64,000 nucleotides of DNA from Pycnococcus provasolii (Eukaryota; Chlorophyta; Pseudoscourfieldiophyceae; Pseudoscourfieldiales; Pycnococcaceae): positions 558,001 through 622,000 of the forward strand of contig OW568869.1 in the NCBI GenBank assembly GCA_938743325.2, read 5' to 3'. The stretch's first letter is position 1, and each line of letters begins with the position of its first letter. Shown here one piece after another: positions 46,107 to 55,655 of this stretch. The notes under the pieces are model-generated. The model had not been told where the DNA came from and did no database searches. It saw only the letters and a program-made list of their open reading frames with translations. The translations under genes were made by a program, and so were the position numbers.

Positions 46107-46766
46107 AGCTTGGATCGAGCGATCATTAATATCGGCTCGTCAATCAGCTGAACTGGAATGCTCTGGCACTCGTGTATGCGTGGACGCCATGTGAGGATCG
46201 CCGGATGTGCAGTGGCATCCTCCATGGTGGTTCGCGTCGGAATATCGGCTACATTAGCCTTCGACGCGACCCATTCGCCCCACAGAGCGATATCGTGCAT
46301 TGCCAGCAGAATGCTAATGCAGTTAGCGATCGCCGCGAGCGACTGTTTTGTGGCGTAACCGTGTATAATTGCTGATGGCGTCGTCGTCCCAATCAAGATT
46401 CGGATCTTGAGTCTTGACCGCACATCTGCTCACCGATGACTGACATCTCGTCGGACGCCTGAGCGAAGGCGCCGGACCGCAGCAACTGCCCGAGGGGAAC
46501 AATTCCAGATGTCGGCGTGGCTACATCATCAGTTATACGCAGCGCGCGGTCGAGCGGCATGGGAGTGTGGGACGTTTTTTGAGACGGGGGCGGTCGCCAT
46601 CCGCGCGTGGGGCGCCCCATCCCAGGCACCCGGCCACTGAGTGTGCGGCGCTGATTGGCCCGTTGGCGTTGTGACCGTCGCCGGCCACTTGACCTATGCT
46701 GCTCGCGTGGGCGCCATTGATTTCGTTGCTCAAACACAAACCTTCCGTTATGAATGCCCCACTCAA
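46100..46766 (-). mobile_element. Decayed retrotransposon fragment (RT/RNase H C-terminal part)
   Basis: The minus-strand frame at 46100-46423 encodes YATKQSLAAIANCISILLA followed by WGEWVASKANVADIPTRTT. The VASKANVADIPTR motif is the conserved end of the RNase H-like region in DIRS/Ngaro-type and some LTR retrotransposons, where it normally reads like SKxNxADxPSR. Further minus-strand frames up to 46766 continue in different registers with Arg/Gln/Pro-rich sequence, so the copy is frameshifted and truncated. No intact RT active site (YxDD) or terminal repeats are visible. It has no matching sequence in the 0.8-2.2 kb element that I could see. Confidence 0.65.
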
Positions 46767-46913
46767 ATCTTGTTTTCGTTTTGGTCGGGATCCCCCACTA
46801 TATGTGTCCGACCGGGATCCCGGAGCCCCTCCTGTGTCCCCCCCTTTTTGTGCCCCCTTTTGTTTTTTCTGGTGCCCCCCTCAAGCTCGCTTCATTTCCG
46901 CATCGACTCTGGT

Positions 46914-46985
46914 GTGGCGTGGTGTGGCGTGGTGTGGCGGCGCCCTTCCCCTTCCCTTCCCTTCCCTTCCCTTCCCTTCCCTGCA
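46914..46985. repeat. Simple repeats (TGTGGCG)n and (CTTCC)n
   Basis: Three GTGTGGC-type units at 46914-46940 are followed by seven CTTCC units up to about 46983, just upstream of the MED22-like gene. On the plus strand this makes a pyrimidine-rich tract. Confidence 0.8.
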
Positions 46986-47077
46986 CTTGTCCTCCTGTCA
47001 CCTGTGTCTGTGTCTCTCTGGACCACGTTAGTTAACTATATTTTTGTATTTTTTGTGTTTTTTGTTCATCATCAGTC

Positions 47078-47557
47078 ATGGCATCTTTCCAGGAGCTTTC
47101 GAGGAGTGACGTGGCGTGCTCGTCACTCCTGGAAAGCTTCGTCGCTCTCGTCAACCTCGCACGTGTACCTGACACTGCCATGCTCTCGGATGTCGAAGCA
47201 CTGCACACGCAAGTTGCCGCGTCAAAAGTCGTGCAAACAGCTGAAACTCTCATGGACACCATCGACAACCTCGAGAAAAGTGCGCTCGTTGGGGACGTCG
47301 CCGTCGGAAACCAAAACATGGACGAATACGATGTCAGACTCAAGCAGGCAAGAGAACAGGTGGATGGAAATGTCAACGCGGTCGCCGACGAGGCGAGGGC
47401 ACTGCTCGAAAGGTGCGAAAAACACCTCAAGGCGTCGCTCGCTAGCGCAAAGCCTGCGAAGCCGACAAGAGAACAAGCTGTGAACGAAGCTGCGAAACGC
47501 GCAGCGGAGACGCTCATGCCACAACTCGCCGGGAAACGTGCCAAGCGTGAGACATGA
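47078..47557 (+). CDS. MED22: Mediator subunit 22-like protein
   Basis: The 159-residue protein starts at the ATG at 47078. It is almost wholly helical. The stretch LLESFVALVNLARVPDTAML, then AASKVVQTAETLMDTIDNLEKSA and VAVGNQNMDEYDVRLKQAREQ, matches the MED22/SURF5 pattern in which a first helix (FxxIIKLAK) is followed by an A-xIVxAGExLMxLxSDLK helix. MED22 is part of the Mediator head and links activators to RNA polymerase II. The C-terminal Lys/Arg-rich tail (AGKRAKRET) may help nuclear import. The call rests on helix pattern and size and is not certain. A T-rich stretch ending in CATCATCAG right before the ATG may be the acceptor of a 5'UTR intron. Confidence 0.6.
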   Translation: MASFQELSRSDVACSSLLESFVALVNLARVPDTAMLSDVEALHTQVAASKVVQTAETLMDTIDNLEKSALVGDVAVGNQNMDEYDVRLKQAREQVDGNVNAVADEARALLERCEKHLKASLASAKPAKPTREQAVNEAAKRAAETLMPQLAGKRAKRET

Positions 47558-47705
47558 CAGGAGCAAAACAATGTTGATGATGTTATGCGCTGTACACTGT
47601 TTATGCAACTCAAATTTTTACTCGCAACGCAAGGCTACCACCACCACGCTCGCAACAGGACTCACGGACTCTCCGCGCACAGAAACACGCAAAATGACTA
47701 TAAGA

Positions 47706-48812
47706 TCAGAAGACGAGGGAACGGCGCGCCGCGCGCGTCACCGAAGTCGTCGCGTCACTGGCGCTGGCACCTTCCATTTCATCGGTGATCTCAGTCGTCG
47801 ACGTTTCTGGTGCCGGCGCTGGCCCACCCGGTGTCTGCGCGGTCTGAATTTCGTGGATCAGCGATGCATTCTTCTGCATGAGCGACTCGATCATCTTCGT
47901 TGACGTGTCGTCGAAGGCTGTCTCCTCCTCCTCCTCCTCCTCCACATTCACCTCGACAACGCTCCTCTCAGGTAGATAGCTCTTCTGGATTGCGGTGGTG
48001 CTCGCTGCTCCCATCTCCACCACGACGACGTCAGATGTGGTCGAATCCCATGATGCGCGAGCGCGTCGTGCAGCCTCGGCGGCACTCTCCACCGTGTATG
48101 CGAGAGACGCAAGTAGCTTCGCGTAGCTGCCGCTGCTGTGCTCCTCCTCTTTGCGTGCAGTTGGCGGCGGAGCCTGAGGCGTTTTCTTCATCGTCGTGCC
48201 AGATTGATTTGCCGGCCCGAATGACATGTATGAGCCATCTGCGCTCCACGACGAGTCTGTCCCCTCCTTCATGTGGTCGTCATTGCTCGACGATTTCTCC
48301 TCTGAGCTGCCCCGTACAAAGCGCAAGCGCGTGGCCGAGGCAGGCTGTGTACCGTCATTGTTGGACTTCTTCATTGCCGAGCGCGGCGTTGGTGGTGCAT
48401 TCGTCACGATATTTCTCGCAGTAGCAAGTTTGTCCTCCTGGATCATCGTTACGTCATCATCATCCTCGTGATCATTTATGTTCTCAGCAACATGCAGCCA
48501 CATCTCCGCATCGTTTGTATGTCGTGTAACCAGAAGACCGTCACCATCATTCGTTTGACGTCGTCGCTGTTGTTGTTGTTGCTGCTGCTGCTCGGTAGTG
48601 TTGCACGTATGATGATTATGATATGTCGTCGTCGTCGGATTCGCTTCGCCGGCTACAACATCATCAGCACGCTCATCTTGGTCGTGCTGCTTGCGTTGGC
48701 GTCGACGTTGCACGGCCCCGTGAATATTTTGCGCGAGAACCAGCACACTCGCCGCGAACGTCGCGTCCAGGGCGGCGCGCACAATTGCCGAGACGAAGTG
48801 ATTGTTCGCCAT
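47706..48812 (-). CDS. Unknown Ser/Asp-rich protein with polyQ tract
   Basis: A 368-residue frame starts at the ATG at 48812. An N-terminal hydrophobic helix (AIVRAALDATFAASVLVLAQ) could be a membrane anchor or targeting helix. Then come His/Thr runs, a polyQ tract (CAA/CAG repeat at about 48560-48600), acidic runs and two SP/TP-containing blocks (NAPPTPRSAMKKS, TMKKTPQAPPP). A helical stretch (YAKLLASLAYTVESAAEAARRAR) and a polyGlu run precede the end. There is no recognisable domain. It may be a regulatory or scaffold protein. Its 3' end is close to the MED22 3' end and converges with it. Confidence 0.55.
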   Translation of the reverse strand: MANNHFVSAIVRAALDATFAASVLVLAQNIHGAVQRRRQRKQHDQDERADDVVAGEANPTTTTYHNHHTCNTTEQQQQQQQQRRRQTNDGDGLLVTRHTNDAEMWLHVAENINDHEDDDDVTMIQEDKLATARNIVTNAPPTPRSAMKKSNNDGTQPASATRLRFVRGSSEEKSSSNDDHMKEGTDSSWSADGSYMSFGPANQSGTTMKKTPQAPPPTARKEEEHSSGSYAKLLASLAYTVESAAEAARRARASWDSTTSDVVVVEMGAASTTAIQKSYLPERSVVEVNVEEEEEEETAFDDTSTKMIESLMQKNASLIHEIQTAQTPGGPAPAPETSTTEITDEMEGASASDATTSVTRAARRSLVF

Positions 48813-49069
48813 CACTCACTCACTGATATGATGATGATGCAGTGAGTGATTGACGCGCGTGCCTTCTTAGATCCAGGATTCTTCAAGCCAGGCGCGCAAA
48901 CAGTCCTCAAGGACTTATTACCGTAATGGCGGAAAAATGAGTCCAGTTTGTTTCTGCAGGCCTAAAAAGGTAAAAAGCCCCCAAAATCGATTTCAAATTC
49001 AGTAGACTATGAACTTGCGGTGGAGGCGGGAAAAACAAAATCGGGGATCCATTATCGTATGCATTCAAA

Positions 49070-50296
49070 TCAGTTCTCGTGCAACGTACACTTTCCCTGC
49101 TCCTCGTCAATCTCAATTTGATTTGCAGTAATTTCAATTGCCGTCTTTTCTTGCACCATCCTCTCGTATGACTCGAGAGGCTCCGTGCCAGACATGACGT
49201 CCTGCGTCACCACGCGCACGAACTCCGTCCACCACGCGTCGCGCTCCTCCTTGATCAGCGCCATACATGCAAATTCACGGCCCTTCGCGGCAATTTTGCG
49301 CGCTTCGTCCTTGTTTCTCTCGAGCCATTCCATCGAATCGATCACGTCGTCCTTCTTCTTCTCCCAAACAGGTACGAAGTGCACGCCCGGCTCGAGCGCG
49401 TCCACAAAGTACTGAATATGCTTTGTGCGAGGGATAAGCACCACCCCACCAAGTGCGAGAAGTTTAGCCAACTTGCCAGGGTTCGCCCACCCTTCCGTCG
49501 CAAGCACGTATTTGTATTCGTCCCAGCTTTCTAGCGGCTCGCGAGGCTTTTTGTCGAATGTGCCAGGAGCGCCGTACTCACTGCGTGGATTTGGCGGACT
49601 TGGCACGTAGTTCGTGGGACCCACATCCATGAGAGAAGGGTGCTGCTTCGCAAGCTGAGCAAAGTATGTTCGCTGACAGTCGCTGAACGCGTGGAGCTCC
49701 TCTGGCAGCTTGATTGGTTCTGGGTCAAACGGGCAGAAGTGGGTGTAGCGGCCAAAGAGCACCGGCTTGCGTTCGTCGAAGGCGGTATTGTTGTAGTCCT
49801 TCTCGCATATGTGGTCAACGATGATAAACCAGTGTGGGCCGCGCACGTCGAGGAAACCTGGCACGGAAGCCGGCGACACTACAAGAGCGAAATTACGATC
49901 GAAATTGTCCTGGTTGACCACCGGCCTATCTCCGGCTTTCACAAACACCTCGAGGTTCGTTCCAAGTGGCGCACTAAACATCGCCTGCAATAGTTTGCAC
50001 GGCATGTACCAGTGCAAAGTATCCATGGCATTTCGTCGGTCAGTGAGCGACGTCATGAATACCCGCCCGTCGATGAGCGCGAACCCCGCGATACCGTTAT
50101 CTCCTGAAGCTCGTCGCGTTTCGACAAGCGACGTCGCGTTCACCTTGCGCCTCGTCCACGGCAGCAGATCGCTGTGCAAGGCGGAGAAGATCTTCCCACG
50201 GTAGTGCTTGGAGTGCCACGCGCAGCAGTGGGTCGCAGAGAGCAGCAGGAGCAGAGCGGGCACGGCGGCCGCACGTCGCCATGCACGTGACGGCAT
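49070..50296 (-). CDS. GT90 (CAP10/POGLUT-like) glycosyltransferase, secretory pathway
   Basis: The 408-residue protein has an N-terminal signal peptide (AAAVPALLLLLSATHCCAW). The C-terminal half matches the CAP10/GT90 fold: WDEYKYVLATEGWANPGKLAKLLALGGVVLIPRTKHIQYF, with the donor-binding helix after the first strand, then PGVHFVPVWEKKKDDVIDSMEWLERNKDEARKIAAKGREFA. GT90 enzymes add glucose or xylose to proteins (POGLUT) or xylose to capsule glycans (CAP10) in ER or Golgi. The usual Arg after the KY strand is replaced by Pro-Gly-Lys. No KDEL-type signal is seen at the end (TLHEN). The acceptor is unknown. The neighbourhood also has a GT29 gene, but they are not adjacent. Confidence 0.78.
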   Translation of the reverse strand: MPSRAWRRAAAVPALLLLLSATHCCAWHSKHYRGKIFSALHSDLLPWTRRKVNATSLVETRRASGDNGIAGFALIDGRVFMTSLTDRRNAMDTLHWYMPCKLLQAMFSAPLGTNLEVFVKAGDRPVVNQDNFDRNFALVVSPASVPGFLDVRGPHWFIIVDHICEKDYNNTAFDERKPVLFGRYTHFCPFDPEPIKLPEELHAFSDCQRTYFAQLAKQHPSLMDVGPTNYVPSPPNPRSEYGAPGTFDKKPREPLESWDEYKYVLATEGWANPGKLAKLLALGGVVLIPRTKHIQYFVDALEPGVHFVPVWEKKKDDVIDSMEWLERNKDEARKIAAKGREFACMALIKEERDAWWTEFVRVVTQDVMSGTEPLESYERMVQEKTAIEITANQIEIDEEQGKCTLHEN

Positions 50297-51082
50297 GTGG
50301 ACGGGAGTGTGGGAGTACTAGGAAGGCCTTCCAGTGGCAGGCGGGAGCCAAGTGAGCACTGCGCTAATCAAGTGAGATGATTGGGAGAACGTGGTTGTGA
50401 GAACGGGAAACCTGAACGGGAACGGGATCCCGCGACGGGTCCACGATATTGTCCACGAAACCTCGCGCTTTACAGCACAAACACAGGATCACACAGGTGG
50501 TCAATCAAGGTGGTCGAGCAGCTAAGGCTTAGCTTGCCGAGATTACACAGGTTGGTTCCGAGAGACCGAGACGGAGAGAAAGAAAGAAGGAGAAAGGGTG
50601 TGCCATCACGACCAATCACGGCTCCCGGAGGGGTTGCCCAATGCCGAGCACCGGAGACTGGAGAGGAGAAACCGTCCGTCTTGCCAGGTGCTCATTAGAG
50701 CGATGGATCGTGCCAGGCACCAGGCCAGGTGAATGGGGAATGGGCATGTGCAAGCGGCAACTCCCTGATGAGGTCGGCAACTCGTCAAATGCGACAGTAG
50801 TTGCTCCTTGGTAAGGTTAGTCGATGGAGAAGGAGATAAAATTAAGTACCTGAAGGAGAAGACACGAGTTACGTCAAGTGTTAACGGTGGTCAATAGTCT
50901 AGCTAGGATGGTAGAAATCAAGTTCCATTTTCTTTTTCCCTTGAACTCTTGAAGCCCTGGAGCCTCCACTGGTTGTTCGGTTCCGCCGGCCGCTCTTTCG
51001 AATCATTCTACAGGTGCTCATTGATTGTGCTCGTGTGTTCATTGCTCATCTTTGTGTTCATTCATCATTGTGTTCATTGTTC
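50297..51082. other. Non-coding region, nothing recognisable
   Basis: I see no gene, repeat array or telomere-like tract. It should hold the promoters of the GT90 gene (minus) and the WD40 gene (plus). Near 51040-51082 CATTGTTCATTG-type short repeats precede the WD40 start. Confidence 0.5.
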
Positions 51083-53743
51083 ATGGCGCTCGTGGAGTCG
51101 GACAACTTAAGCTTGGGGCAAGGGGGGTCTTTGAGGAAAAGCAAGTGGTCTTGCGCAAGTGGTGGTGGAGCGTCCTCTGCCGGCGGCGGCGGCTTAAGCG
51201 AAAGCACGGCGACTGGCGTGCCGCTCCGGCCAACCACCTCCCAAACGAACACGTCAGGAATCGCATCCACGCTCGGGGGACGCTCGGCGGCGTCAGCGAC
51301 CATCGAGCTGCTCTTCGGGGGAAACCGAGCAGGAGCGGACGGAAACCGCCACGACGACTACTGGGACAAACTCGAGGAGGAGATGGAGCGGGTGACGGCG
51401 GAGCAGTACGAGCGCGAGCTCGACCTCTCTTACCTAGGCAAGGACAAGGCACCAGGACCAACCATCACAATGGAGGCTGGGCGCTTTTTTCCCACGAACG
51501 TTCCACAGGTGGCGCTCACCAAGGCGCGCAAGCCGCAGGAGGAGAAACAGCTCGCGAGTCAAGTGCAGCGCGCGGAGGAGCTCATGTGCTTCTGCTTCGC
51601 ACGCGACATCAACCGCGGGGGCAGCATTGCCATGGGCCGTCAGGATGGGTGCATCGTCGTCGCGCCATCACGAAAGAGCGGTTTCGGCAGTGACCCCGTG
51701 CTTCTCAAGGGACACCGAGGTGCGGTGCGCTGCCTGCTCGCGCTACCGCGCGGGTGTGCGCTGCCGCCCTCGCAGTCTGAGAACGCCGCCGCGCTTCTCG
51801 CCTCGGGCGCCACGGACGCGTCTATCATACTGTGGGAGCCAGAGCAGATGTGGCGCCCAGGACTCGGAGCCGCCAGCGGGTGTATCGTGCAGACGCTTCG
51901 AGGACACGAGGGTACCGTCACATCGCTCGCGCGCGTGGGCGTCCTTCTCGTCTCGGGTGCCACGGATCGTACCACGCGCGTCTGGCGAGCTACTGGCGGG
52001 CGCACAGATGCCTTTCACCCGTGGTTCGAGTGCACATATGTGCTTCCTCCCGCAGACGGGTGGGTCAACACGCTGAACTACGCCACCACGAGCCGTGTCG
52101 ACGATCCAGGTGCTCTCGCCATTGGTGATTCCGCGGGAACGCTTCGAGTGTTCTACGCCGTGAACGCACCGCGCATGCCGAACGGCGACAGGCCTCCCGT
52201 CGGACTTTCCGACGCGTCCGGTTCCAAGGTGGTGACGCGCACGCTGCCGAATGGTGTGCAGGTTGCCCGCGTTTGGGCAGAGGAGGAGATTGTCGTCGTG
52301 CTGTGCTACGACCACACGATGCGAATCTACGAACTCGGATCAGCCGCGGTGAATGTTGCCAAGGCGGCCAAGGTGACTGTACACAATCCTGCAGGTTGCG
52401 CCTATACCGGTGTCGACTTTGACGAGCGCAGGCGGAACATCGTCCTAAGCGATCGCGAGGGGTACATTAGCTTGTATTCCCTGGAGCGCGAGAGTGTCGT
52501 GTTTCGCGAGCGCGTTTCAGAGGACGCTCTCGTTGGCGTCGGGTACTCCGAGACTGCGCCCGATGACAGCGTGCTAAGCGGCGGCCCGCGTGGGGTGCGG
52601 TACGTGCACTTCGACCGCGATCACGATTTCACACGAACGCGAATCGGCCCAGACGAGGATCATGGCCACGTCATGAGCGTGATTAGTGTCGACTTGAAGC
52701 GAGGGCCTCCACCGAGCACGCATCGCGTTCCGGAGAATGGCTTCCGCATTTTCTCCGTAGCGCTTGACAATCGCATCCTGCAGTGGGATCCTGTCACGAG
52801 CCAGATCGTGCAAACGCTTACGGAAGATCGAAGCGAGATTGTCAGCATGATGTACGACGACCTCGTGCACGGCATAGTGACTGGGCACGTCGACGGTGTG
52901 GTTCGCCTTTGGGATGTTGACACGGGCTCCACATGCAACCTTCGCGAGCTGCCCATCGCGGTCACTGCGCTATGCAGCGCGGACATCTCCAGTGACTCGA
53001 GTTCGCCTGATCCGCGCGTCTTTGCCGGCTGCGCAAATGGCCAGGTCGCACTTTTTGACTTCAGCCGCCGCCGAGGCGCGCGTCCCATGCTTGTCAGCAA
53101 ATTCGCCGTGTTTACGGAGGGCGAAGGCGTGACTTGCCTGTTCCACGATCCACTGCAGAAGGCTCTTCTGGTCAGCGGCTCGAATGGAACGATTCGCATG
53201 TTCCATCGCAAGCTGTTGATGCCCATTGGCACTTACTGCGAAAAGGATGCGCAACCGGTCCACAGTGCGGGCTGCGTTGCTGCGGACACGGCAGCACTGC
53301 TGAGTGGATGTGAGGACGGCAGGGTGAGAGTCTGGAGTCGCAACATCGCCGGTTGGAACAAATCAACCTTCCAGGTTCGCAAGGGCTACGCACGCGAAAG
53401 CGCTGGCGTGGATAAGCAGAATACGGAACATCGCAGTGCACCTATTTCGAGCTTCGTCGCGCACTCTGGGCCCGTCTTGGCAATCGGAGTGCCGGGACTT
53501 GGCCGATGCGTGACATGCGCGGAGGATGGCCGGGTTGTTGCATGGTTGTACGGCTCTGGCCAGGTGCTGCACGCATGTGCGGTGCATCCTGAGCCAACCA
53601 CATGCCTTGCCCTGTATGTGGAGAGGAAGCTTGCAATTGTTGGTTGTGCGAGTGGCGCAGTGCTTCGATTTGCATTACCTGATTCTGTGTTCATCGAGGG
53701 AATCGGTGATGAGGAGGACAGCGGTGAGGAAATTGACGCATGA
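51083..53743 (+). CDS. WD40-repeat protein (886 residues)
   Basis: The likely start is the ATG at 51083 (MALVESDNLSLGQGG). A Gly/Ser/Thr-rich N-terminus and a helix (YWDKLEEEMERVTAEQYERE) precede about ten WD-type units. Clear ones are LLKGHRGAVRCLLAL with SIILWEP, TLRGHEGTVTSLARVG with TTRVWRA, VVLCYDHTMRIYEL, VSMMYDDLVHGIVTGHVDGVVRLWDV, FAGCANGQVALFDF, ALLVSGSNGTIRMFH, LLSGCEDGRVRVWSR and the last VVAWLYGSG. Two seven-bladed propellers would fit. The C-terminus is acidic. Such proteins scaffold complexes. I cannot place it in a named group. It has no intron. Confidence 0.75.
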   Translation: MALVESDNLSLGQGGSLRKSKWSCASGGGASSAGGGGLSESTATGVPLRPTTSQTNTSGIASTLGGRSAASATIELLFGGNRAGADGNRHDDYWDKLEEEMERVTAEQYERELDLSYLGKDKAPGPTITMEAGRFFPTNVPQVALTKARKPQEEKQLASQVQRAEELMCFCFARDINRGGSIAMGRQDGCIVVAPSRKSGFGSDPVLLKGHRGAVRCLLALPRGCALPPSQSENAAALLASGATDASIILWEPEQMWRPGLGAASGCIVQTLRGHEGTVTSLARVGVLLVSGATDRTTRVWRATGGRTDAFHPWFECTYVLPPADGWVNTLNYATTSRVDDPGALAIGDSAGTLRVFYAVNAPRMPNGDRPPVGLSDASGSKVVTRTLPNGVQVARVWAEEEIVVVLCYDHTMRIYELGSAAVNVAKAAKVTVHNPAGCAYTGVDFDERRRNIVLSDREGYISLYSLERESVVFRERVSEDALVGVGYSETAPDDSVLSGGPRGVRYVHFDRDHDFTRTRIGPDEDHGHVMSVISVDLKRGPPPSTHRVPENGFRIFSVALDNRILQWDPVTSQIVQTLTEDRSEIVSMMYDDLVHGIVTGHVDGVVRLWDVDTGSTCNLRELPIAVTALCSADISSDSSSPDPRVFAGCANGQVALFDFSRRRGARPMLVSKFAVFTEGEGVTCLFHDPLQKALLVSGSNGTIRMFHRKLLMPIGTYCEKDAQPVHSAGCVAADTAALLSGCEDGRVRVWSRNIAGWNKSTFQVRKGYARESAGVDKQNTEHRSAPISSFVAHSGPVLAIGVPGLGRCVTCAEDGRVVAWLYGSGQVLHACAVHPEPTTCLALYVERKLAIVGCASGAVLRFALPDSVFIEGIGDEEDSGEEIDA

Positions 53744-53963
53744 AATGTTACCTCTTGTTGTAAACTAGTCATTCTATTAGATCTTTATGTGTTCAACTCA
53801 ACATTCTGGACAAAAAAAGCAAACTCGATTCCATTACAAAACATGAGCAATCACAAAAAAAGAAAGAAACAAACTCATTCATTTCATTCGCACCAAGCAA
53901 CTCAAAACCAAAAAAAAAAGACACAAAAAAACTTTTGCTTGTGAACGTTCGACGATTTCACCA

Positions 53964-55067
53964 TCATTCCGTTTTGTAGTCGAGTGATAGGGTACCAGAA
54001 ACGTCTCCCAGAATCCTCGCGATCTTGCGTGAACGCCACGCGTTGTAGAACAGAGTCATCGCATTGTAGAATGCGTAGATGCCGATCAGAGAGCCGATCG
54101 TGAGAACCTCCATGGCTGGCGTGGCACTCAGCACGACCGCACCCCATCCGATCTCGATGACTCCAATGATTGCGATCGTGATGAGCTGATACTTGCCAAT
54201 GCCGGGAAACAAAAGCAGCCCGTTGTCCACGACGTCGGGAAGACGGCTAAGCACAATCGCGCCCAGAATCTCTCCAACACCGCGCAGAATGATGAGTGAT
54301 GCGACGAGGCGCGAGAAAATGACAGCTTCCGTCTCGAGCTTTGTCAATGCGGCGGCAATGCCGTATCCAATTCCCAGAACTCCAGCAATGAGGCGAAAGA
54401 ATCCGGGAGAAAGTTTGAGAGTCTTGTTCAGCATACCTTTCACTGCATACCACATGGTGATCGCGCCGTCCACGAAGACGAAACCTGCAAAGAAAAGTGC
54501 GACCGAGTATACAGAGTCGAGAGGGTCGAACATGCAGAGGCATCCGAAAATGATCGAGAGGCATGCACGAAGCACGAGACTCCACCAAGGCTGCGAGCTG
54601 ACGTAGATATCCATATGGTAGTGCACTGGCGCAGGGATATCGACGGACTCCATTTTGTCCTTCTTCGTGCTTTTCGCCACCACACGCTTGCGCGTTGGTG
54701 ACTTTGCTGGCGTCTTCTTGGGCGTCGCCGTCATCGACCTCGTGGTGGCACGCGGCGAGACGAGCGGCGAACCGAATGGATCATCGCGCTCCTGCGACTG
54801 TGATTTGCGCGCACTCGTTCGAAGCGACACCATTTCAATTTTCCTCCAAAAGTTGTTGTTGCTGCTGCTACTGTGGCGTGTGACGAAGACCAAGCGATTC
54901 TTCTTCTGATGCTTGTCAATGCTGCGGGAGAGAGGAGACGAGATGCCCCTGGAGGTTGCTGCTTTTGTGCTTTTGATGCCGGCGTTGGTGGTGCCCGTGC
55001 TGGTGGTGGTGTACTTGTTATGATTAAGTGCGTTCGTCGCGATCGCCGTGATGGAAGTCAACTTCAT
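53964..55067 (-). CDS. HdeD-family (DUF308) membrane protein with basic N-terminal extension
   Basis: The frame has 367 residues from the ATG at 55067, but the internal ATG at 54833 (MVSLRTSARKSQ) is a good alternative. The C-terminal about 200 residues have six membrane helices in the HdeD/DUF308 pattern: WSLVLRACLSIIFGCLCMF, SVALFFAGFVFVDGAITMW, FFRLIAGVLGIGYGIAAAL, FSRLVASLIILRGVGEILGAIV, LITIAIIGVIEIGWGAVVL and the last VLTIGSLIGIYAFYNAMTLF. Bacterial HdeD is linked to acid stress. The N-terminal part is basic with SP/TP repeats (TPKKTPAKSPTRKR) and is probably cytosolic. The family is mainly bacterial and scattered in eukaryotes. A function for the algal protein is not known to me. Confidence 0.78.
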   Translation of the reverse strand: MKLTSITAIATNALNHNKYTTTSTGTTNAGIKSTKAATSRGISSPLSRSIDKHQKKNRLVFVTRHSSSSNNNFWRKIEMVSLRTSARKSQSQERDDPFGSPLVSPRATTRSMTATPKKTPAKSPTRKRVVAKSTKKDKMESVDIPAPVHYHMDIYVSSQPWWSLVLRACLSIIFGCLCMFDPLDSVYSVALFFAGFVFVDGAITMWYAVKGMLNKTLKLSPGFFRLIAGVLGIGYGIAAALTKLETEAVIFSRLVASLIILRGVGEILGAIVLSRLPDVVDNGLLLFPGIGKYQLITIAIIGVIEIGWGAVVLSATPAMEVLTIGSLIGIYAFYNAMTLFYNAWRSRKIARILGDVSGTLSLDYKTE

Positions 55068-55655
55068 GCACAGTCAAAGTGTCACAGCAACGAAGCGCAA
55101 TACAGCAATACAGCAATACAGCAGCCTAATAAGAAGCGCACAAACAACAAACAAACAAACAAACAAACACTCAACCAAACACTACGAATAAATTGAAAAT
55201 ATGACCGTTGAGAACTGATTTAACCTTAAGTGTTAGTTTTTTTCATGTTTTTTCATGTTTGAGTGGGGGAATAATAAAACGACAAAAAACAAAACGACAC
55301 AAAAAACAGACACGTAAGCCACTCGTTCTATTTTTTAATTTTAATTTTTTTTGGCCTGCTTTGCAAAAGGGGGGGGGGGGGGGGCCGAAAACACAAAACA
55401 GTGAAAAAAACACAAAAAAAACAGAAAGTTGACAATCGATCGTTCGATACAAATCGGCCTGCTTTGTTGATCTGCTTTGGCAATTTAAATAAATGTACTT
55501 CCATGGCGCGAACGCCATATTATCTTGGAAGGAATCTTGCTTCGCAGCCAACGTCCAGTGAGTGGAGTGCACGTGCTGATTGATGTTCTGCACCACTTCA
55601 TGCCCGCCTCGGCCTCTGTCAGTCGTGTCGTCTGTCTCAGATCTTAAATCTCGTC
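55068..55655. other. Non-coding gap with simple repeats and a 16-base G run
   Basis: No gene is supported. It contains ATACAGCA repeats (55094-55125), CAAA repeats (55144-55170) and a run of 16 G at 55369-55384. The right end is the 3' flank of the WW-repeat gene. Confidence 0.6.

Noticed and set aside
53880-53930. A-rich tract that could be a retroposon tail
   Set aside because: No adjacent element or target duplication; fits an AT-rich 3' region between convergent genes.
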